The notes under the pieces are model-generated. The model saw only the letters and a list, made by a program, of their open reading frames with translations. It ran no database searches and was not told the DNA's origin. From the NCBI GenBank assembly GCA_002327925.1, contig DCVA01000036.1, positions 62,001-126,000 of the forward strand: a stretch of 64,000 nt of DNA, read 5' to 3'. The translations under genes and the position numbers were made by a program. Shown here one piece after another: positions 15,996 to 25,212 of the stretch (position 1 is the stretch's first letter; each line of letters opens with the position of its first letter). The stretch comes from Anaerolineales bacterium UBA2200 (GTDB lineage: Bacteria > Chloroflexota > Anaerolineae > UBA2200).

Positions 15996-18074
15996 ATGAC
16001 GAAACGCAAAGCAACGAGCCTGACGGCTGAAATGCACGAACAGGGGCTGACCAAGACGGACCTGATCAACTACCTTCGCCAGATGCTGGAAATTCGATAC
16101 TTTGAAGAGACTGTGTCGGATCTCCTGGGCAAGGATCTGATCAAGGGGGCATCTCATCTCTACGCCGGGGAGGAAGCGGTTGCCGTGGGTGCCGTCGCGA
16201 CGCTGCGCGACGACGACCTCATCACGAGCACACACCGCGGCCACGGACACTGTCATGCTCGCGGCGACAGTCTGGCCAGCAAGCCGGACCAGAAGCAGGA
16301 TCACCTGAACCGCATGATGGCCGAGTTGTGCGGGCGGGCTGCGGGCTACTGCAAGGGCCGTGGAGGGTCCATGCACATCGCCGACGTCGAGAGAGGCAAT
16401 CTGGGCGCAACGGGAATCGTGGGCGGCAATATCCCCGTGGCAACGGGAGCCGCGCTGGCGGTCCAGCTTCAGAAACAGGATCGCGTGGTGCTGTGCTTCT
16501 TCGGCGATGGGGCATCGAACACAGGCAACTTTCACGAGGCACTGAACATGGCCTCGACCTGGTCTCTGCCCGTCGTGTACGTGGTCGAGAACAACCTGTA
16601 CGGCATGTCCGTTCCATTCTCCAAAGCGTCCAGGCTGCCGGACGTCGCCGCGCGGGTCAGCGCCTACGGCATGCCCGGGGAGGTCGTGAACGGCATGGAC
16701 GTGCTCGCCGTGCGCGAAGCGGTGGGCAGGGCCGTTCAGCGCGCCCGTGAGGGGGGCGGCCCCTCTCTCGTAGAGTGCAAGACCTACCGCTGGTTCGGCC
16801 ACTCGCGTTCCGATCCCTGCGCATACCGGACGCGTCAGGAGGAGAAGGAGTGGAAATCACTCGACCCGATAGCCACCCTGGAGTCGCGATTGCAGAAGGA
16901 TGGCATCGCCTCCGCGGAGGAGATCCACGAGGTCGAGCAAACTGCGGCAAGGGCGCTCAAGACGGCCACTGATTTCGCTCTGAGCTCTCCCTGGCCATCC
17001 CCTGACGAGCTGTACGACGATGTTTACGTAATAAACAAGCCCACCCCGAACGAAGTCGAGACAGAGCGGCAGCTTCGGCAGCGCGTCTACGGCGATCACA
17101 GCGTCAGACAGATACCCTACTGGCAGGCCATCAACGAGGCCCTGCGAGAGGAGATGGATCGCGATCCGGCCATCTTTGTGATGGGTGAAGACGTGGGATT
17201 GTACGGGGGCGCCTACGGAGTCACCCGCGGCCTGTTCGAACGCTACGGGGGCCAGCGCGTGCGAGACACGCCCATTTCAGAGGCGACCATCGGCGGAGCG
17301 GCAGTCGGCGCCGCAATGGCCGGCACCAGGCCCGTGGCCGAGATCATGTATGTGGACTTTACCCCCCTGGCGATGGACCAGATAGCCAACCAGGGCGCCA
17401 AGAATCGCTACATGTTCGGGGGCAAGACCACAGTGCCGATGGTCATTCGCACCGAAGGGGGAACGGGACGCTCCATTGCCGCCCATCATTCGCAGAGCCT
17501 GGAGGCGCTGTGGATGCATTTCCCGGGCATCTACGTGGTCATGCCGGCAACGCCGTACGATGCCAAGGGGCTGCTCAAGACGGCGATTCGCGACGACAAC
17601 CCGATCATGTTCATCGAGCACAAGATGCTTTACAAGGAGAAGGGCCCGGTTCCGGAGGGCGATTATACGATTCCACTGGGCGTGGCCGACGTGGCCAGAA
17701 TAGGCAAGCACGTCACCGTGGTGGCCTATTCGCGCATGCGCTATCGAGCGCTCGAGGCAGCGGAGGAGCTGTCCAGGGAAGGCATCGAGGTAGAGGTGAT
17801 TGACCCCCGCACCCTCAAGCCGCTGGATCTGGAGACCATCGTGACGTCAGTGCGCAAGACCGGCAGACTGGTTGGCGTCACCGAGGCCTACAGGACGGGA
17901 AGCTTTATCAGTGAGCTGTTCACCCTGGTCAACGAGGCCGCCTTCGATTTCCTGGACGCGCCGATGGTACGCGTCGCCGGGGCCGACGTGCCGATACCCA
18001 TGAGCGAACCCCTGGAGGCGGCAGCCATTCCCAGCACCGCCAGGATCGTGGCCGCTATCCGCAGCATTCTGTAG
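15996..18074 (+). CDS. Fused alpha-beta E1 of a 2-oxoacid/acetoin dehydrogenase complex
   Basis: A 692-residue thiamine-diphosphate enzyme that joins the normally separate E1 alpha and E1 beta subunits. The alpha part (about 1-350) has HLYAGEEAVAVG, STHRGHGHC and the ThDP motif from GDGASNTG (170) to VVENN. The beta part (about 365-692) has VMGEDVGLYGGAYGV, TPISEATIGGAAVGAAMAG and the C-terminal VIDPRTLKPLD. A stretch of about 15 residues after HRGHGHCHARG looks like a small insertion. It decarboxylates a 2-oxoacid (pyruvate or a branched-chain acid) or cleaves acetoin and passes the acyl group to E2. E2 and E3 follow directly. Substrate specificity cannot be read with confidence. Confidence 0.88.
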   Translation: MTKRKATSLTAEMHEQGLTKTDLINYLRQMLEIRYFEETVSDLLGKDLIKGASHLYAGEEAVAVGAVATLRDDDLITSTHRGHGHCHARGDSLASKPDQKQDHLNRMMAELCGRAAGYCKGRGGSMHIADVERGNLGATGIVGGNIPVATGAALAVQLQKQDRVVLCFFGDGASNTGNFHEALNMASTWSLPVVYVVENNLYGMSVPFSKASRLPDVAARVSAYGMPGEVVNGMDVLAVREAVGRAVQRAREGGGPSLVECKTYRWFGHSRSDPCAYRTRQEEKEWKSLDPIATLESRLQKDGIASAEEIHEVEQTAARALKTATDFALSSPWPSPDELYDDVYVINKPTPNEVETERQLRQRVYGDHSVRQIPYWQAINEALREEMDRDPAIFVMGEDVGLYGGAYGVTRGLFERYGGQRVRDTPISEATIGGAAVGAAMAGTRPVAEIMYVDFTPLAMDQIANQGAKNRYMFGGKTTVPMVIRTEGGTGRSIAAHHSQSLEALWMHFPGIYVVMPATPYDAKGLLKTAIRDDNPIMFIEHKMLYKEKGPVPEGDYTIPLGVADVARIGKHVTVVAYSRMRYRALEAAEELSREGIEVEVIDPRTLKPLDLETIVTSVRKTGRLVGVTEAYRTGSFISELFTLVNEAAFDFLDAPMVRVAGADVPIPMSEPLEAAAIPSTARIVAAIRSIL

Positions 18075-18091
18075 CAGCGAGGAGGGAGCTG

Positions 18092-19417
18092 ATGCCAGTG
18101 AACGTCATCCTGCCCATGTTGGGCGAGACCATGGATGAGGCAACCATCGTCCAGTGGCTTGCCGAAATCGGCCAGCCGGTCAAGAAGGGCGAACCTCTGT
18201 TCCAGGTCGAGACGGATAAGGCCATTCTGGACGTCGACTCTCCCGCGGACGGCGTGCTCACCTCCATCGTGCAGGGTAAAGGGAGCAAGGTTGCCGTGCT
18301 GACTGTAGTGGGGACCATCGCTTCCCCGGCCGAGGATTTTGCCGAGCCGCCGGGCACGTCCCCGGCGCCTGCCAGCGCTGCGAACGCGGCGCCGGCCGTT
18401 CTGGAGGCTGCCGTCCCGAGAAGCGTCGCTTCGCCGCGCGCGCGCAAGCTGGCGCGCGACCAGGGTCTGGACCTTACGACGCTGCACGGCAGCGGGCCAG
18501 GAGGGCGCATCGTGGCGCAGGATGTCGAGGCGGCCCTTTCCTCGAGGGACGCTGCCAGGCCGCGTGTCTCCGTCACACCGCTGGCGCGCAAAGTGGCGGC
18601 GGAGGCAGGAGTGGAGCTGGGCGGGATCGCCGGCTCAGGAACAGGAGGGCGGATCGTTCGGGCCGACGTGCCCTCGGGCAGGCCGGTTCAGGATTCCGAC
18701 CGCAAGGAGGCGACCCCCCCCGAGCCAGCGGAAACGGTGATACCCATGTCGGGTGTGCGGCGGATCATCGCCGAGCGGATGAGCGCGAGTTCCAACGCGA
18801 CCGCGAGAGTAAGCCTCACCACAGAGGCCGATGCCACAGAGCTGGTGCGGCTTCGGACGCTGCTCAAGGACAGGCTCTCTGCCGGCCTCGGTTTGGACAT
18901 CTCCTACACGGACATATTGGTGGCGGTCGTCGCCAGGGCTCTCCGCGACCACCCGTACATGAATGCCCGACTAGTGGGGGAGGAGATACGCTGGCTTAGC
19001 CAGGTGAACGTGGGAGTGGCGGTCGACACGGAGCGCGGCCTGCTGGTGCCGGTCATCCGAAACGCGGACGCCATGGGCATCACACGGGCAGCCCGGACCC
19101 TGCGAGAGCTGGTGGAGCGGGCGCGTGGCGGCAAGAGCACACCGGACGACCTGACGGGCGGGACATTCACCATCACCAACCTGGGTGTGTACGAGGTCGA
19201 TGCCTTCACTCCGATCATCAATCTGCCCGAGTGTGCTATACTGGGTGTGGGGCGCCTGAAGGACAAGCCCGTGGTCCACCAGGGACAGATCTGCATCCGT
19301 ACGATGATCGCCCTGAGCCTGACCTTTGACCACAGACTGGTGGATGGCGCACCGGCCGCTCGGTTCCTCCAGCGCATCAAGACGCTCCTAGAGGAGCCCC
19401 TCGTCCTGCTCACGTAG
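18092..19417 (+). CDS. Dihydrolipoamide acyltransferase (E2) with two E3-binding domains
   Basis: The 441-residue E2 core of the complex. The lipoyl domain (1-77) carries the lipoylated Lys43 in ETDKAIL. An Ala/Pro linker follows. Two peripheral subunit-binding domains are present, at about 114-148 (SPRARKLARDQGLDL to GGRIVAQDV) and 161-193 (TPLARKVAAEAGVEL to GGRIVRADV), where most E2 proteins have one. The catalytic domain runs from about 216 and contains TDILVAVVARAL, GTFTITNLG and the active-site DHRLVDG. It receives the acyl group from E1 and hands it to CoA. GGAGGGAG lies just before the ATG. Confidence 0.92.
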   Translation: MPVNVILPMLGETMDEATIVQWLAEIGQPVKKGEPLFQVETDKAILDVDSPADGVLTSIVQGKGSKVAVLTVVGTIASPAEDFAEPPGTSPAPASAANAAPAVLEAAVPRSVASPRARKLARDQGLDLTTLHGSGPGGRIVAQDVEAALSSRDAARPRVSVTPLARKVAAEAGVELGGIAGSGTGGRIVRADVPSGRPVQDSDRKEATPPEPAETVIPMSGVRRIIAERMSASSNATARVSLTTEADATELVRLRTLLKDRLSAGLGLDISYTDILVAVVARALRDHPYMNARLVGEEIRWLSQVNVGVAVDTERGLLVPVIRNADAMGITRAARTLRELVERARGGKSTPDDLTGGTFTITNLGVYEVDAFTPIINLPECAILGVGRLKDKPVVHQGQICIRTMIALSLTFDHRLVDGAPAARFLQRIKTLLEEPLVLLT

Positions 19418-19446
19418 CGGGCACCAGATCCAATCGGAGGCCACAA

Positions 19447-20835
19447 ATGACTGTCCAATGCGATATTGCGGTGATCGGCGCAGGCCCCGGAGGTTACGTT
19501 GCTGCTCTCCGGTCGGCCCAGCTTGGCGCCCGTACCGTGGTGGTGGAGAAGGATCGGATCGGCGGGGTGTGTCTGAACTGGGGGTGCATTCCCACCAAGA
19601 CCCTGCTGCGTTCCGCCGAGGTGCTCCAGATGGCGCGCGATGCCAGGGTCTACGGAGTGCAGGTGGGTGAGGCCACGCTGGATTGGACCGCTGCCCAGAA
19701 GCGCAAGGACGGCGTGGTCCGTCGACTCACAGGCGGCGTGAAGGCACTGTTGCAGAAGGCCGGCGTGGCCGTCCTGGAGGGCACAGCCAGACTGGAGTCT
19801 CAGGGCCGACTTCAGGTCACTACGGCAGGCGGGATGGAGACGATTGAGGCAACCAACATCATCATCGCGACTGGCTCACGGCCGGCCGAGCTGCCCATTC
19901 CTGGTTTGGAGGGCCCGGGAGTGCTGACCAGCGACGGGGCACTGGGGCTGGAATCGCTGCCTGATAGCATCCTGATCATCGGGGCGGGTCCCATCGGCGT
20001 TGAATTCGCCACTCTCTTCAACGCCTGCGGTGTCAAGACCACTGTCGTTGAGGTGCTTCCGCGCGTTCTGCCCACGCTCGACGTTGACCTCGGGGCGGAG
20101 GTGGAGCGCAGTCTGAAAAGAGCCCGAGTCAAGGTGCTCACAGGGAGCAAGGTGACCCGGGTCGAACGGGCAGGCGATAGACTGGCTGTGCACATCTCAG
20201 GCCAGGCAACGGAGACGGTCGTCGAAGTAGACCGAGTCCTGGTCGCGGTAGGGCGCCGACCCAACGTGGAGGGCCTGGACCTGGAGGGCGCCGGCATCGA
20301 CGTCACCAGGGCCGGTATCAAGGTGGATGTTGCGCAGCGCACGAGTCTGCCGCGCCTGTTTGCCGTCGGAGACGTCTGCGGCGGGATACAACTGGCCCAT
20401 GTGGCGATGCATCAGGGCGTCGTGGCGGCGGAGAACGCCATGGGTATTTCGCGGTCCATGATGTACAATGCGGTACCGAGCTGCGTCTTCTGCTGGCCGG
20501 AGGTCGCCACAGTCGGGCTGAGCGAGGAGGCGGCCAGGGGTCAGGGCTACGATGTTCAGGTTGGCCGATTTCCCTTCCGCGCCAATGGCAAGGCACTGGC
20601 GCACGGCGAACACGACGGACTGGTCAAAGTGGTTGCAGAAGCCAGGTTCGGTCAGGTTCTGGGAGTGCACATCGTGGGTCCTCACGCCAGCGACCTGATC
20701 CAGGAGGGCACCCTGGCGCTGGGTCTGGAAGCGACGCTCGACGAGTTCGAGAGCACCATACACCCCCATCCCACGCTGAGCGAGGCCATTGCCGAGGCAG
20801 CACTGGACGCGAAAGGGCGGGCACTGCACATTTGA
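19447..20835 (+). CDS. lpdA: Dihydrolipoyl dehydrogenase (E3)
   Basis: A 462-residue FAD-dependent disulfide oxidoreductase that re-oxidises the lipoyl arm and reduces NAD+. The N-terminal FAD motif is IAVIGAGPGGYVAALRSAQL, the redox-active disulfide lies in GGVCLNWGCIPTK, the NAD-binding fold has ILIIGAGPIGVEFATLF, the second FAD motif is LFAVGDVCGG, and the C-terminal HPHPTLSEAIAEA supplies the catalytic His-Glu pair. Its position as third gene after fused E1 and E2 completes the complex. GGAGG lies about seven bases before the ATG. Its stop overlaps the start of trmFO. Confidence 0.95.
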   Translation: MTVQCDIAVIGAGPGGYVAALRSAQLGARTVVVEKDRIGGVCLNWGCIPTKTLLRSAEVLQMARDARVYGVQVGEATLDWTAAQKRKDGVVRRLTGGVKALLQKAGVAVLEGTARLESQGRLQVTTAGGMETIEATNIIIATGSRPAELPIPGLEGPGVLTSDGALGLESLPDSILIIGAGPIGVEFATLFNACGVKTTVVEVLPRVLPTLDVDLGAEVERSLKRARVKVLTGSKVTRVERAGDRLAVHISGQATETVVEVDRVLVAVGRRPNVEGLDLEGAGIDVTRAGIKVDVAQRTSLPRLFAVGDVCGGIQLAHVAMHQGVVAAENAMGISRSMMYNAVPSCVFCWPEVATVGLSEEAARGQGYDVQVGRFPFRANGKALAHGEHDGLVKVVAEARFGQVLGVHIVGPHASDLIQEGTLALGLEATLDEFESTIHPHPTLSEAIAEAALDAKGRALHI

Positions 20836-22163
20836 TGTTAGACATAAACATAGTCGGCGCAGGGCTGGCTGGCAGCGAGGCTGCCTGGCAGGCGGCTGAG
20901 CGCGGCATACACGTCAACCTGTACGAGATGCGTCCCGGACTCATGACGCCGGCGCACCGCACGTCCAGCATGGCCGAGCTGGTCTGCAGCAACTCGCTGG
21001 GCTCGGACCTGGTTGACCGTGCCCCCGGGCTGCTCAAGGCCGAGCTGCGCATGCTGCGATCTCTGATCCTGTCGTGCGCCGATGAGACTTCCGTCCCCGC
21101 CGGCGGCGCCCTGGCTGTCGGGCGCGAGGCCTTCGCCGATGCGGTTACCCGACGGGTCGAGAACCATCCCCGCATCTCGGTACACAGGGAGCAGGTGACG
21201 CGCCTACCCGAGCAGACTGCGACCGTTATTGCCACAGGACCGCTGACGTCTGCGTCTCTGGCCGCCGAGCTCGCACTGCTGGCGGGCAAGGAGCACCTCT
21301 ACTTCTACGACGCCATGGCTCCCATCGTCACCATGGACTCGGTGGACATGGCGCGGGCTTTTCGTGCCTCACGCTACGATAGGGGCGAGGGCGACTATAT
21401 CAACTGCCCGATGGATCGGGATGAGTACGAATGCTTCGTGGATCAGCTCCTGGCCGCGGAGACCATCCCCCTGCACGATTTTGAGCGAGAGAACCGGCAG
21501 TTTTTCGAGGCCTGCCTGCCCGTGGAGGAACTGGCTCGCCGCGGCCGAGATGCCCTCGCTTTTGGCCCGCTCAAGCCCATGGGCCTGACGGACCCGCGCA
21601 GCGGCACGAGACCCCACGCGGTCGTGCAGTTGAGGCAGGACAATCTGGCCGGCACCCTGTACAACCTGGTGGGATTTCAGACCAACCTCAAGTGGTCGGA
21701 GCAGAAGCGCGTCTTTGCCCTGATCCCCGCTCTGGAGAACGCCGAATTCGTACGATTCGGCCAGATGCATCGCAATACCTTCCTCAACTCCCCATCGCTA
21801 CTGGAGCCAACCATGCAGTGCCGCTCCCGCCCGAATCTGTTCTTCGGAGGCCAGATCACCGGCACGGAGGGCTACATCGGTTCGACCTGCAGTGGCTATA
21901 TCGCGGGTCTGAACGCGGCGCGGCTGATGCTGGGCCAGCCTCTGCTGAGCCTGCCGGCTGTGACCATGATGGGCGCTCTCTGCCACTACGTAGCCCGGGC
22001 CGAGGCGGAGCATTTCCAGCCGATGAAACCCAACTTTGGCCTGATGCCCCCGCTGGACAACCCGCGCAAAAGAAAGCGCGAACGGCACCAATCCTTCAGC
22101 CAGCGTGCGCTGGAAACCATGCAGGAGTTCGTCGAATCCACATCGCTCCTCACCTTCGGGTGA
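20835..22163 (+). CDS. trmFO: Folate-dependent tRNA (uracil-54) methyltransferase TrmFO
   Basis: This 442-residue flavoprotein uses methylenetetrahydrofolate to make ribothymidine at position 54 of tRNA. It starts with the FAD motif INIVGAGLAGSEAAWQAAER and then has YEMRP and HRTSSMAELVCSNSLGS, both hallmarks of the family. SGTRPHAVVQLRQDN and GQITGTEGYIGSTCSGYIAG are also typical. ATG 20835 shares bases with the stop of lpdA, so translation is coupled to the dehydrogenase operon, an unexpected partner. It is a TrmFO rather than GidA because of its short length and these motifs. Confidence 0.95.
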   Translation: MLDINIVGAGLAGSEAAWQAAERGIHVNLYEMRPGLMTPAHRTSSMAELVCSNSLGSDLVDRAPGLLKAELRMLRSLILSCADETSVPAGGALAVGREAFADAVTRRVENHPRISVHREQVTRLPEQTATVIATGPLTSASLAAELALLAGKEHLYFYDAMAPIVTMDSVDMARAFRASRYDRGEGDYINCPMDRDEYECFVDQLLAAETIPLHDFERENRQFFEACLPVEELARRGRDALAFGPLKPMGLTDPRSGTRPHAVVQLRQDNLAGTLYNLVGFQTNLKWSEQKRVFALIPALENAEFVRFGQMHRNTFLNSPSLLEPTMQCRSRPNLFFGGQITGTEGYIGSTCSGYIAGLNAARLMLGQPLLSLPAVTMMGALCHYVARAEAEHFQPMKPNFGLMPPLDNPRKRKRERHQSFSQRALETMQEFVESTSLLTFG

Positions 22164-22188
22164 GGGCCGCCAGGCACTCCCGGCGCTT

Positions 22189-22216
22189 TTGCGCTCGCCT
22201 GTCTTTGGGCTAGAAT
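22189..22216 (+). promoter_or_regulatory. Promoter before the sugar isomerase-like gene
   Basis: TTGCGC (22189-22194) and TAGAAT (22211-22216) are 16 bp apart, about 20 bases before the ATG at 22235. Confidence 0.45.
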
Positions 22217-22234
22217 GAGCGCCAGGAAAGGCGC

Positions 22235-23074
22235 ATGCTAGCACTCTCGACGGGATCGCTGCACAACTATGGACTCGACCGCGTTTTTGCGCTGGCGTGC
22301 CGCACTGGCTTCCAGGGTGTTGAAGTGATCGTGGATACTCGCTGGGACACGCGCCAGAGCAGCTATCTACGAGAGCTAGTTCAGCGCCACTCGATCCCCA
22401 TTGTGTCCCTCCACGCTCCGTTCATTCACGGCATCCAGGGCTGGGACGGCGATGCACTGTCTGGCCTGCGACGGACCGTCCAGCTTGCATCGTCCATCGA
22501 TGTCCCTGTTGTGATCTGCCATCTGCCCATGCGCTGGCACTGGATCAGCGTCGAGGGCAGCCCGCTCCGTCGCCGTCTTCGCACCCCTGTGCCCTGCCCG
22601 CGCTCCCAAAAGAGCCGGCTGGACCTGCTGCAAGGGGCGCGCGAGCTGGGCAACGACAAGGTCAAGATTCTGCTGGAGAACATGCCCGCCAACCGATGGA
22701 TGGGAATCAGGTACGGCCTGTACGCTCCCAACGCCCCCGAGGAGCTCGCCCGGTTCCCCGACCTGGTCCTGGACACCACGCACGTCGGTACCTGGGGCTG
22801 GGACTTGATGGAGGTGTACGAGCGCCTGAAAGCCAGCATCCGCCACGTGCATCTCTCCGATTTCAACGGCAGAGAGCACATCCTACCGGGGAGAGGTAAC
22901 CTGCCCCTTGCCGACCTGCTGAGACGAGTCGCCCGTGATGGCTTTGACGGAAGCATCGTGGTGGAGACAGGCCCGGAATACCTCGGCGCCCACGATGAGG
23001 AGCAGGTCGCCCTTGCGCTTCGCGGGTGTTCGTCCTTTTGTTTTCACAATCTGAACGAGGGAGTTGTCGTGTAG
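22235..23074 (+). CDS. Sugar phosphate isomerase/epimerase-like TIM-barrel protein
   Basis: A 279-residue xylose-isomerase-like TIM barrel. It begins LALSTGSLHNYGLDRVFALA and shows the family series of metal ligands: VSLHAPF, ILLENMP (Glu), LDTTHVGTWG (Asp/His), HVHLSDFNG (His) and GSIVVETGPE (C-terminal Glu). The family includes sugar isomerases, endonuclease IV and many uncharacterised enzymes, so the substrate is unknown. AGGAAAGG lies before the ATG. Downstream genes belong to mixed pathways and do not help to assign it. Confidence 0.75.
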   Translation: MLALSTGSLHNYGLDRVFALACRTGFQGVEVIVDTRWDTRQSSYLRELVQRHSIPIVSLHAPFIHGIQGWDGDALSGLRRTVQLASSIDVPVVICHLPMRWHWISVEGSPLRRRLRTPVPCPRSQKSRLDLLQGARELGNDKVKILLENMPANRWMGIRYGLYAPNAPEELARFPDLVLDTTHVGTWGWDLMEVYERLKASIRHVHLSDFNGREHILPGRGNLPLADLLRRVARDGFDGSIVVETGPEYLGAHDEEQVALALRGCSSFCFHNLNEGVVV

Positions 23075-23130
23075 CAATGGAATCGACTTCACCCCTGTGC
23101 CGCCGACTTATGTTCAACTCCTGGTCAGCG

Positions 23131-24015
23131 ATGGTTACACGAAGGCCTCTCCTGCGATTGGCTTTCACTCTCATTCTGGTGGCCCTCGCCGTGCCCGCGT
23201 GTTCGTCGCAGGGCGAGATATTCGATGGTAAACGCGCTTACGAGCACGTCGTGGCGCAGTGCGCCATCGGGCCCAGACCGGTCGGGTCCGCGGAGGGCAG
23301 AAAGACAGCCGAATACATCACCACGACCCTCGAGGACCTGGGCTGGACGGTCGAGCAGCAAGAGTTCCTCTACCGGGGCGTGGTGGGCCGAAACGTCATC
23401 GCCAGCCGCGGGAGCGGCGAGCTGTACCTGCTGGGCGCTCACTACGACACGCGCCCAATCGCGGACCGGGACCCGACGGACCCGACACAGCCGGTGCCGG
23501 GCGCCAACGACGGGGCGAGCGGCGTCGCCGTGCTCCTCGAGCTGGCACGGGCTTTGAACGTGGACAAAACGGGAGCGGAGGTCTGGCTGGCCTTCTTCGA
23601 CGCAGAAGACTGCGGCAACATCAACGGCTGGCCCTTCTCGGTGGGGGCCGCCTATATGGCCGAGCACCTGTCTGTGGAGCCGGTAGCGACTGTGGTGGTG
23701 GACATGGTCGGTGACACAGATCAGAAGTTCACGTGGGAAAGCGGCTCAGACGAGACATTGAACCGCACTCTGTGGGCAATCGCCGCAGGCCTCGGTTATG
23801 AGCACGAGTTTCTGCCCAGGATCGGCTACGCCATTATCGACGACCATGTGCCCTTCCTGCAGAGGGGCTTCGTGGCGGTGGACGTGATCGACTTTGACTA
23901 TCCCTACTGGCACACGACTCAGGACACGCCCGACAAGGTCGGTGCCGAGAGCCTGCAACGCATCGGACGCGTCCTGGAGAAGTGGCTGGAGGAAGAAATC
24001 CCTTCCTCGCACTAG
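23131..24015 (+). CDS. M28-family exported peptidase / glutaminyl cyclase-like lipoprotein
   Basis: A predicted lipoprotein with the M28 zinc-peptidase fold, close to bacterial glutaminyl-peptide cyclotransferases. The signal has RRPLLRLAFTLILVALA and lipobox VPAC. Zinc-site motifs in order are LLGAHYDTRP (His), PGANDGASGVAVLLELAR (Asp), FFDAEDCGN (catalytic Glu/Asp pair), VDMVGDTD and the late DDHVPFLQRG (His). I favour ATG 23131 because it gives a compact basic signal peptide; ATG 23077 and 23110 in the same frame are possible. It could remove N-terminal residues or cyclise glutamine on extracellular peptides. Confidence 0.8.
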   Translation: MVTRRPLLRLAFTLILVALAVPACSSQGEIFDGKRAYEHVVAQCAIGPRPVGSAEGRKTAEYITTTLEDLGWTVEQQEFLYRGVVGRNVIASRGSGELYLLGAHYDTRPIADRDPTDPTQPVPGANDGASGVAVLLELARALNVDKTGAEVWLAFFDAEDCGNINGWPFSVGAAYMAEHLSVEPVATVVVDMVGDTDQKFTWESGSDETLNRTLWAIAAGLGYEHEFLPRIGYAIIDDHVPFLQRGFVAVDVIDFDYPYWHTTQDTPDKVGAESLQRIGRVLEKWLEEEIPSSH

Positions 24016-24045
24016 GACGAGGGCAGGGAACAGGAGCATGCTACT

Positions 24046-25212
24046 TTGAAACTCGCCAAACGCATCCGTGATCTGCCACCCTATGTGTTCGCAGAAGCAG
24101 GGCGGAGACTCGACGAGCTGCGCGCCCGCGGTGTGGATGTGATCAATCTGGGCATAGGAAGTCCGGACCTGCCGCCACCGAGAGCCATTATCGACGCCCT
24201 CTACCAGTCCGCCCTGCGTCCGGACACGCACGGCTACGGCGGCTATTACGGTCTGCCCGCCCTTCGCCGCGCCATTGTGGACTACTATGGAAGGCGCTTC
24301 AGCGTGTCTCTGGATCCGGACAAGGAGGTAGCGGTTCTGATCGGCTCCAAGGAGGGGCTGTTCAATGCCGCGCTGGCTTTCCTAGATCCCGGAGACGTGG
24401 TGCTCATCCCCGATCCTGGATACCCGACCTACGGTCTCGGAGCGCACATGGTCGGTGGAATCAGCTATCCCCTCCCACTGCGCGAAGACCGTGGCTTTCT
24501 GCCCGACCTCGAGACGATTCCAGCCGACGTGGCCGACGCGGCGGGCATCCTCTGGCTCAACTACCCGAACAACCCGACCGGCGCTGTGGCTGACCTCGCC
24601 TTTCTGGAGCAGGCGGTGTCCTTTGCGCACCACCACGGTCTCTTGCTCTGCTACGACAACCCGTACTGCGACCTGACCTTCGACGGCTACATCGCTCCCA
24701 GCATCCTGCAGATTCCTGGCGCCAGGGATGTTGTCCTGGAGTTCAACTCCCTGTCCAAGACCTATAACATGGCCGGCTGGCGCGTTGGCATGGCCGTGGG
24801 CAGCCCCGAGGCGGTGAGTGCTCTGGCTCGAGTCAAGACCAATATTGACTCAGGGATTTTCCGGCCCATCCAGGAGGCCGCCATTGCCGCGCTCACCGGA
24901 GACCAGTCCTGGTTGAAGGAACGCAACGCCGTCTACCAGACGCGCCGGGACACAGTCATGGAGTGGCTGCCGGCCGCAGGACTCAGCGCACAGCTGCCGC
25001 GAGCGGCGATGTACGTCTGGGCGCGCGTTCCAGCCGGCGAGAGCTCCCAGGGCTACAGCCTGCGCGTCCTGGAACAAAGCGGCGTTTGGATCACCCCCGG
25101 CTCCGCCTTCGGCGAGGCCGGAGAAGGATACGTCCGTATAGCCCTGACCCTGCCGAATGAACGGTTGCGTGAGGCAGGCGACAGAATTCGCGCCGCTGGT
25201 GGCGCCGCGTAA
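24046..25212 (+). CDS. Class I/II aminotransferase, LL-diaminopimelate type
   Basis: A 388-residue PLP-dependent aminotransferase. INLGIGSPDLPPP and HGYGGYYGLPALRRAIVDYY match the N-terminus of LL-DAP aminotransferases (DapL), which convert tetrahydrodipicolinate directly to LL-diaminopimelate in lysine and cell-wall synthesis. NYPNNPTGAVADLAFLEQAV and YDNPYCDLTFDGY bind PLP, and the Schiff-base Lys is in FNSLSKTYNMAGWRVGMA. The start is TTG 24046 with AGGAG nine bases upstream; the nearby ATG is out of frame. No other lysine genes are close, so a related aminotransferase activity is possible. Confidence 0.82.
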   Translation: MKLAKRIRDLPPYVFAEAGRRLDELRARGVDVINLGIGSPDLPPPRAIIDALYQSALRPDTHGYGGYYGLPALRRAIVDYYGRRFSVSLDPDKEVAVLIGSKEGLFNAALAFLDPGDVVLIPDPGYPTYGLGAHMVGGISYPLPLREDRGFLPDLETIPADVADAAGILWLNYPNNPTGAVADLAFLEQAVSFAHHHGLLLCYDNPYCDLTFDGYIAPSILQIPGARDVVLEFNSLSKTYNMAGWRVGMAVGSPEAVSALARVKTNIDSGIFRPIQEAAIAALTGDQSWLKERNAVYQTRRDTVMEWLPAAGLSAQLPRAAMYVWARVPAGESSQGYSLRVLEQSGVWITPGSAFGEAGEGYVRIALTLPNERLREAGDRIRAAGGAA

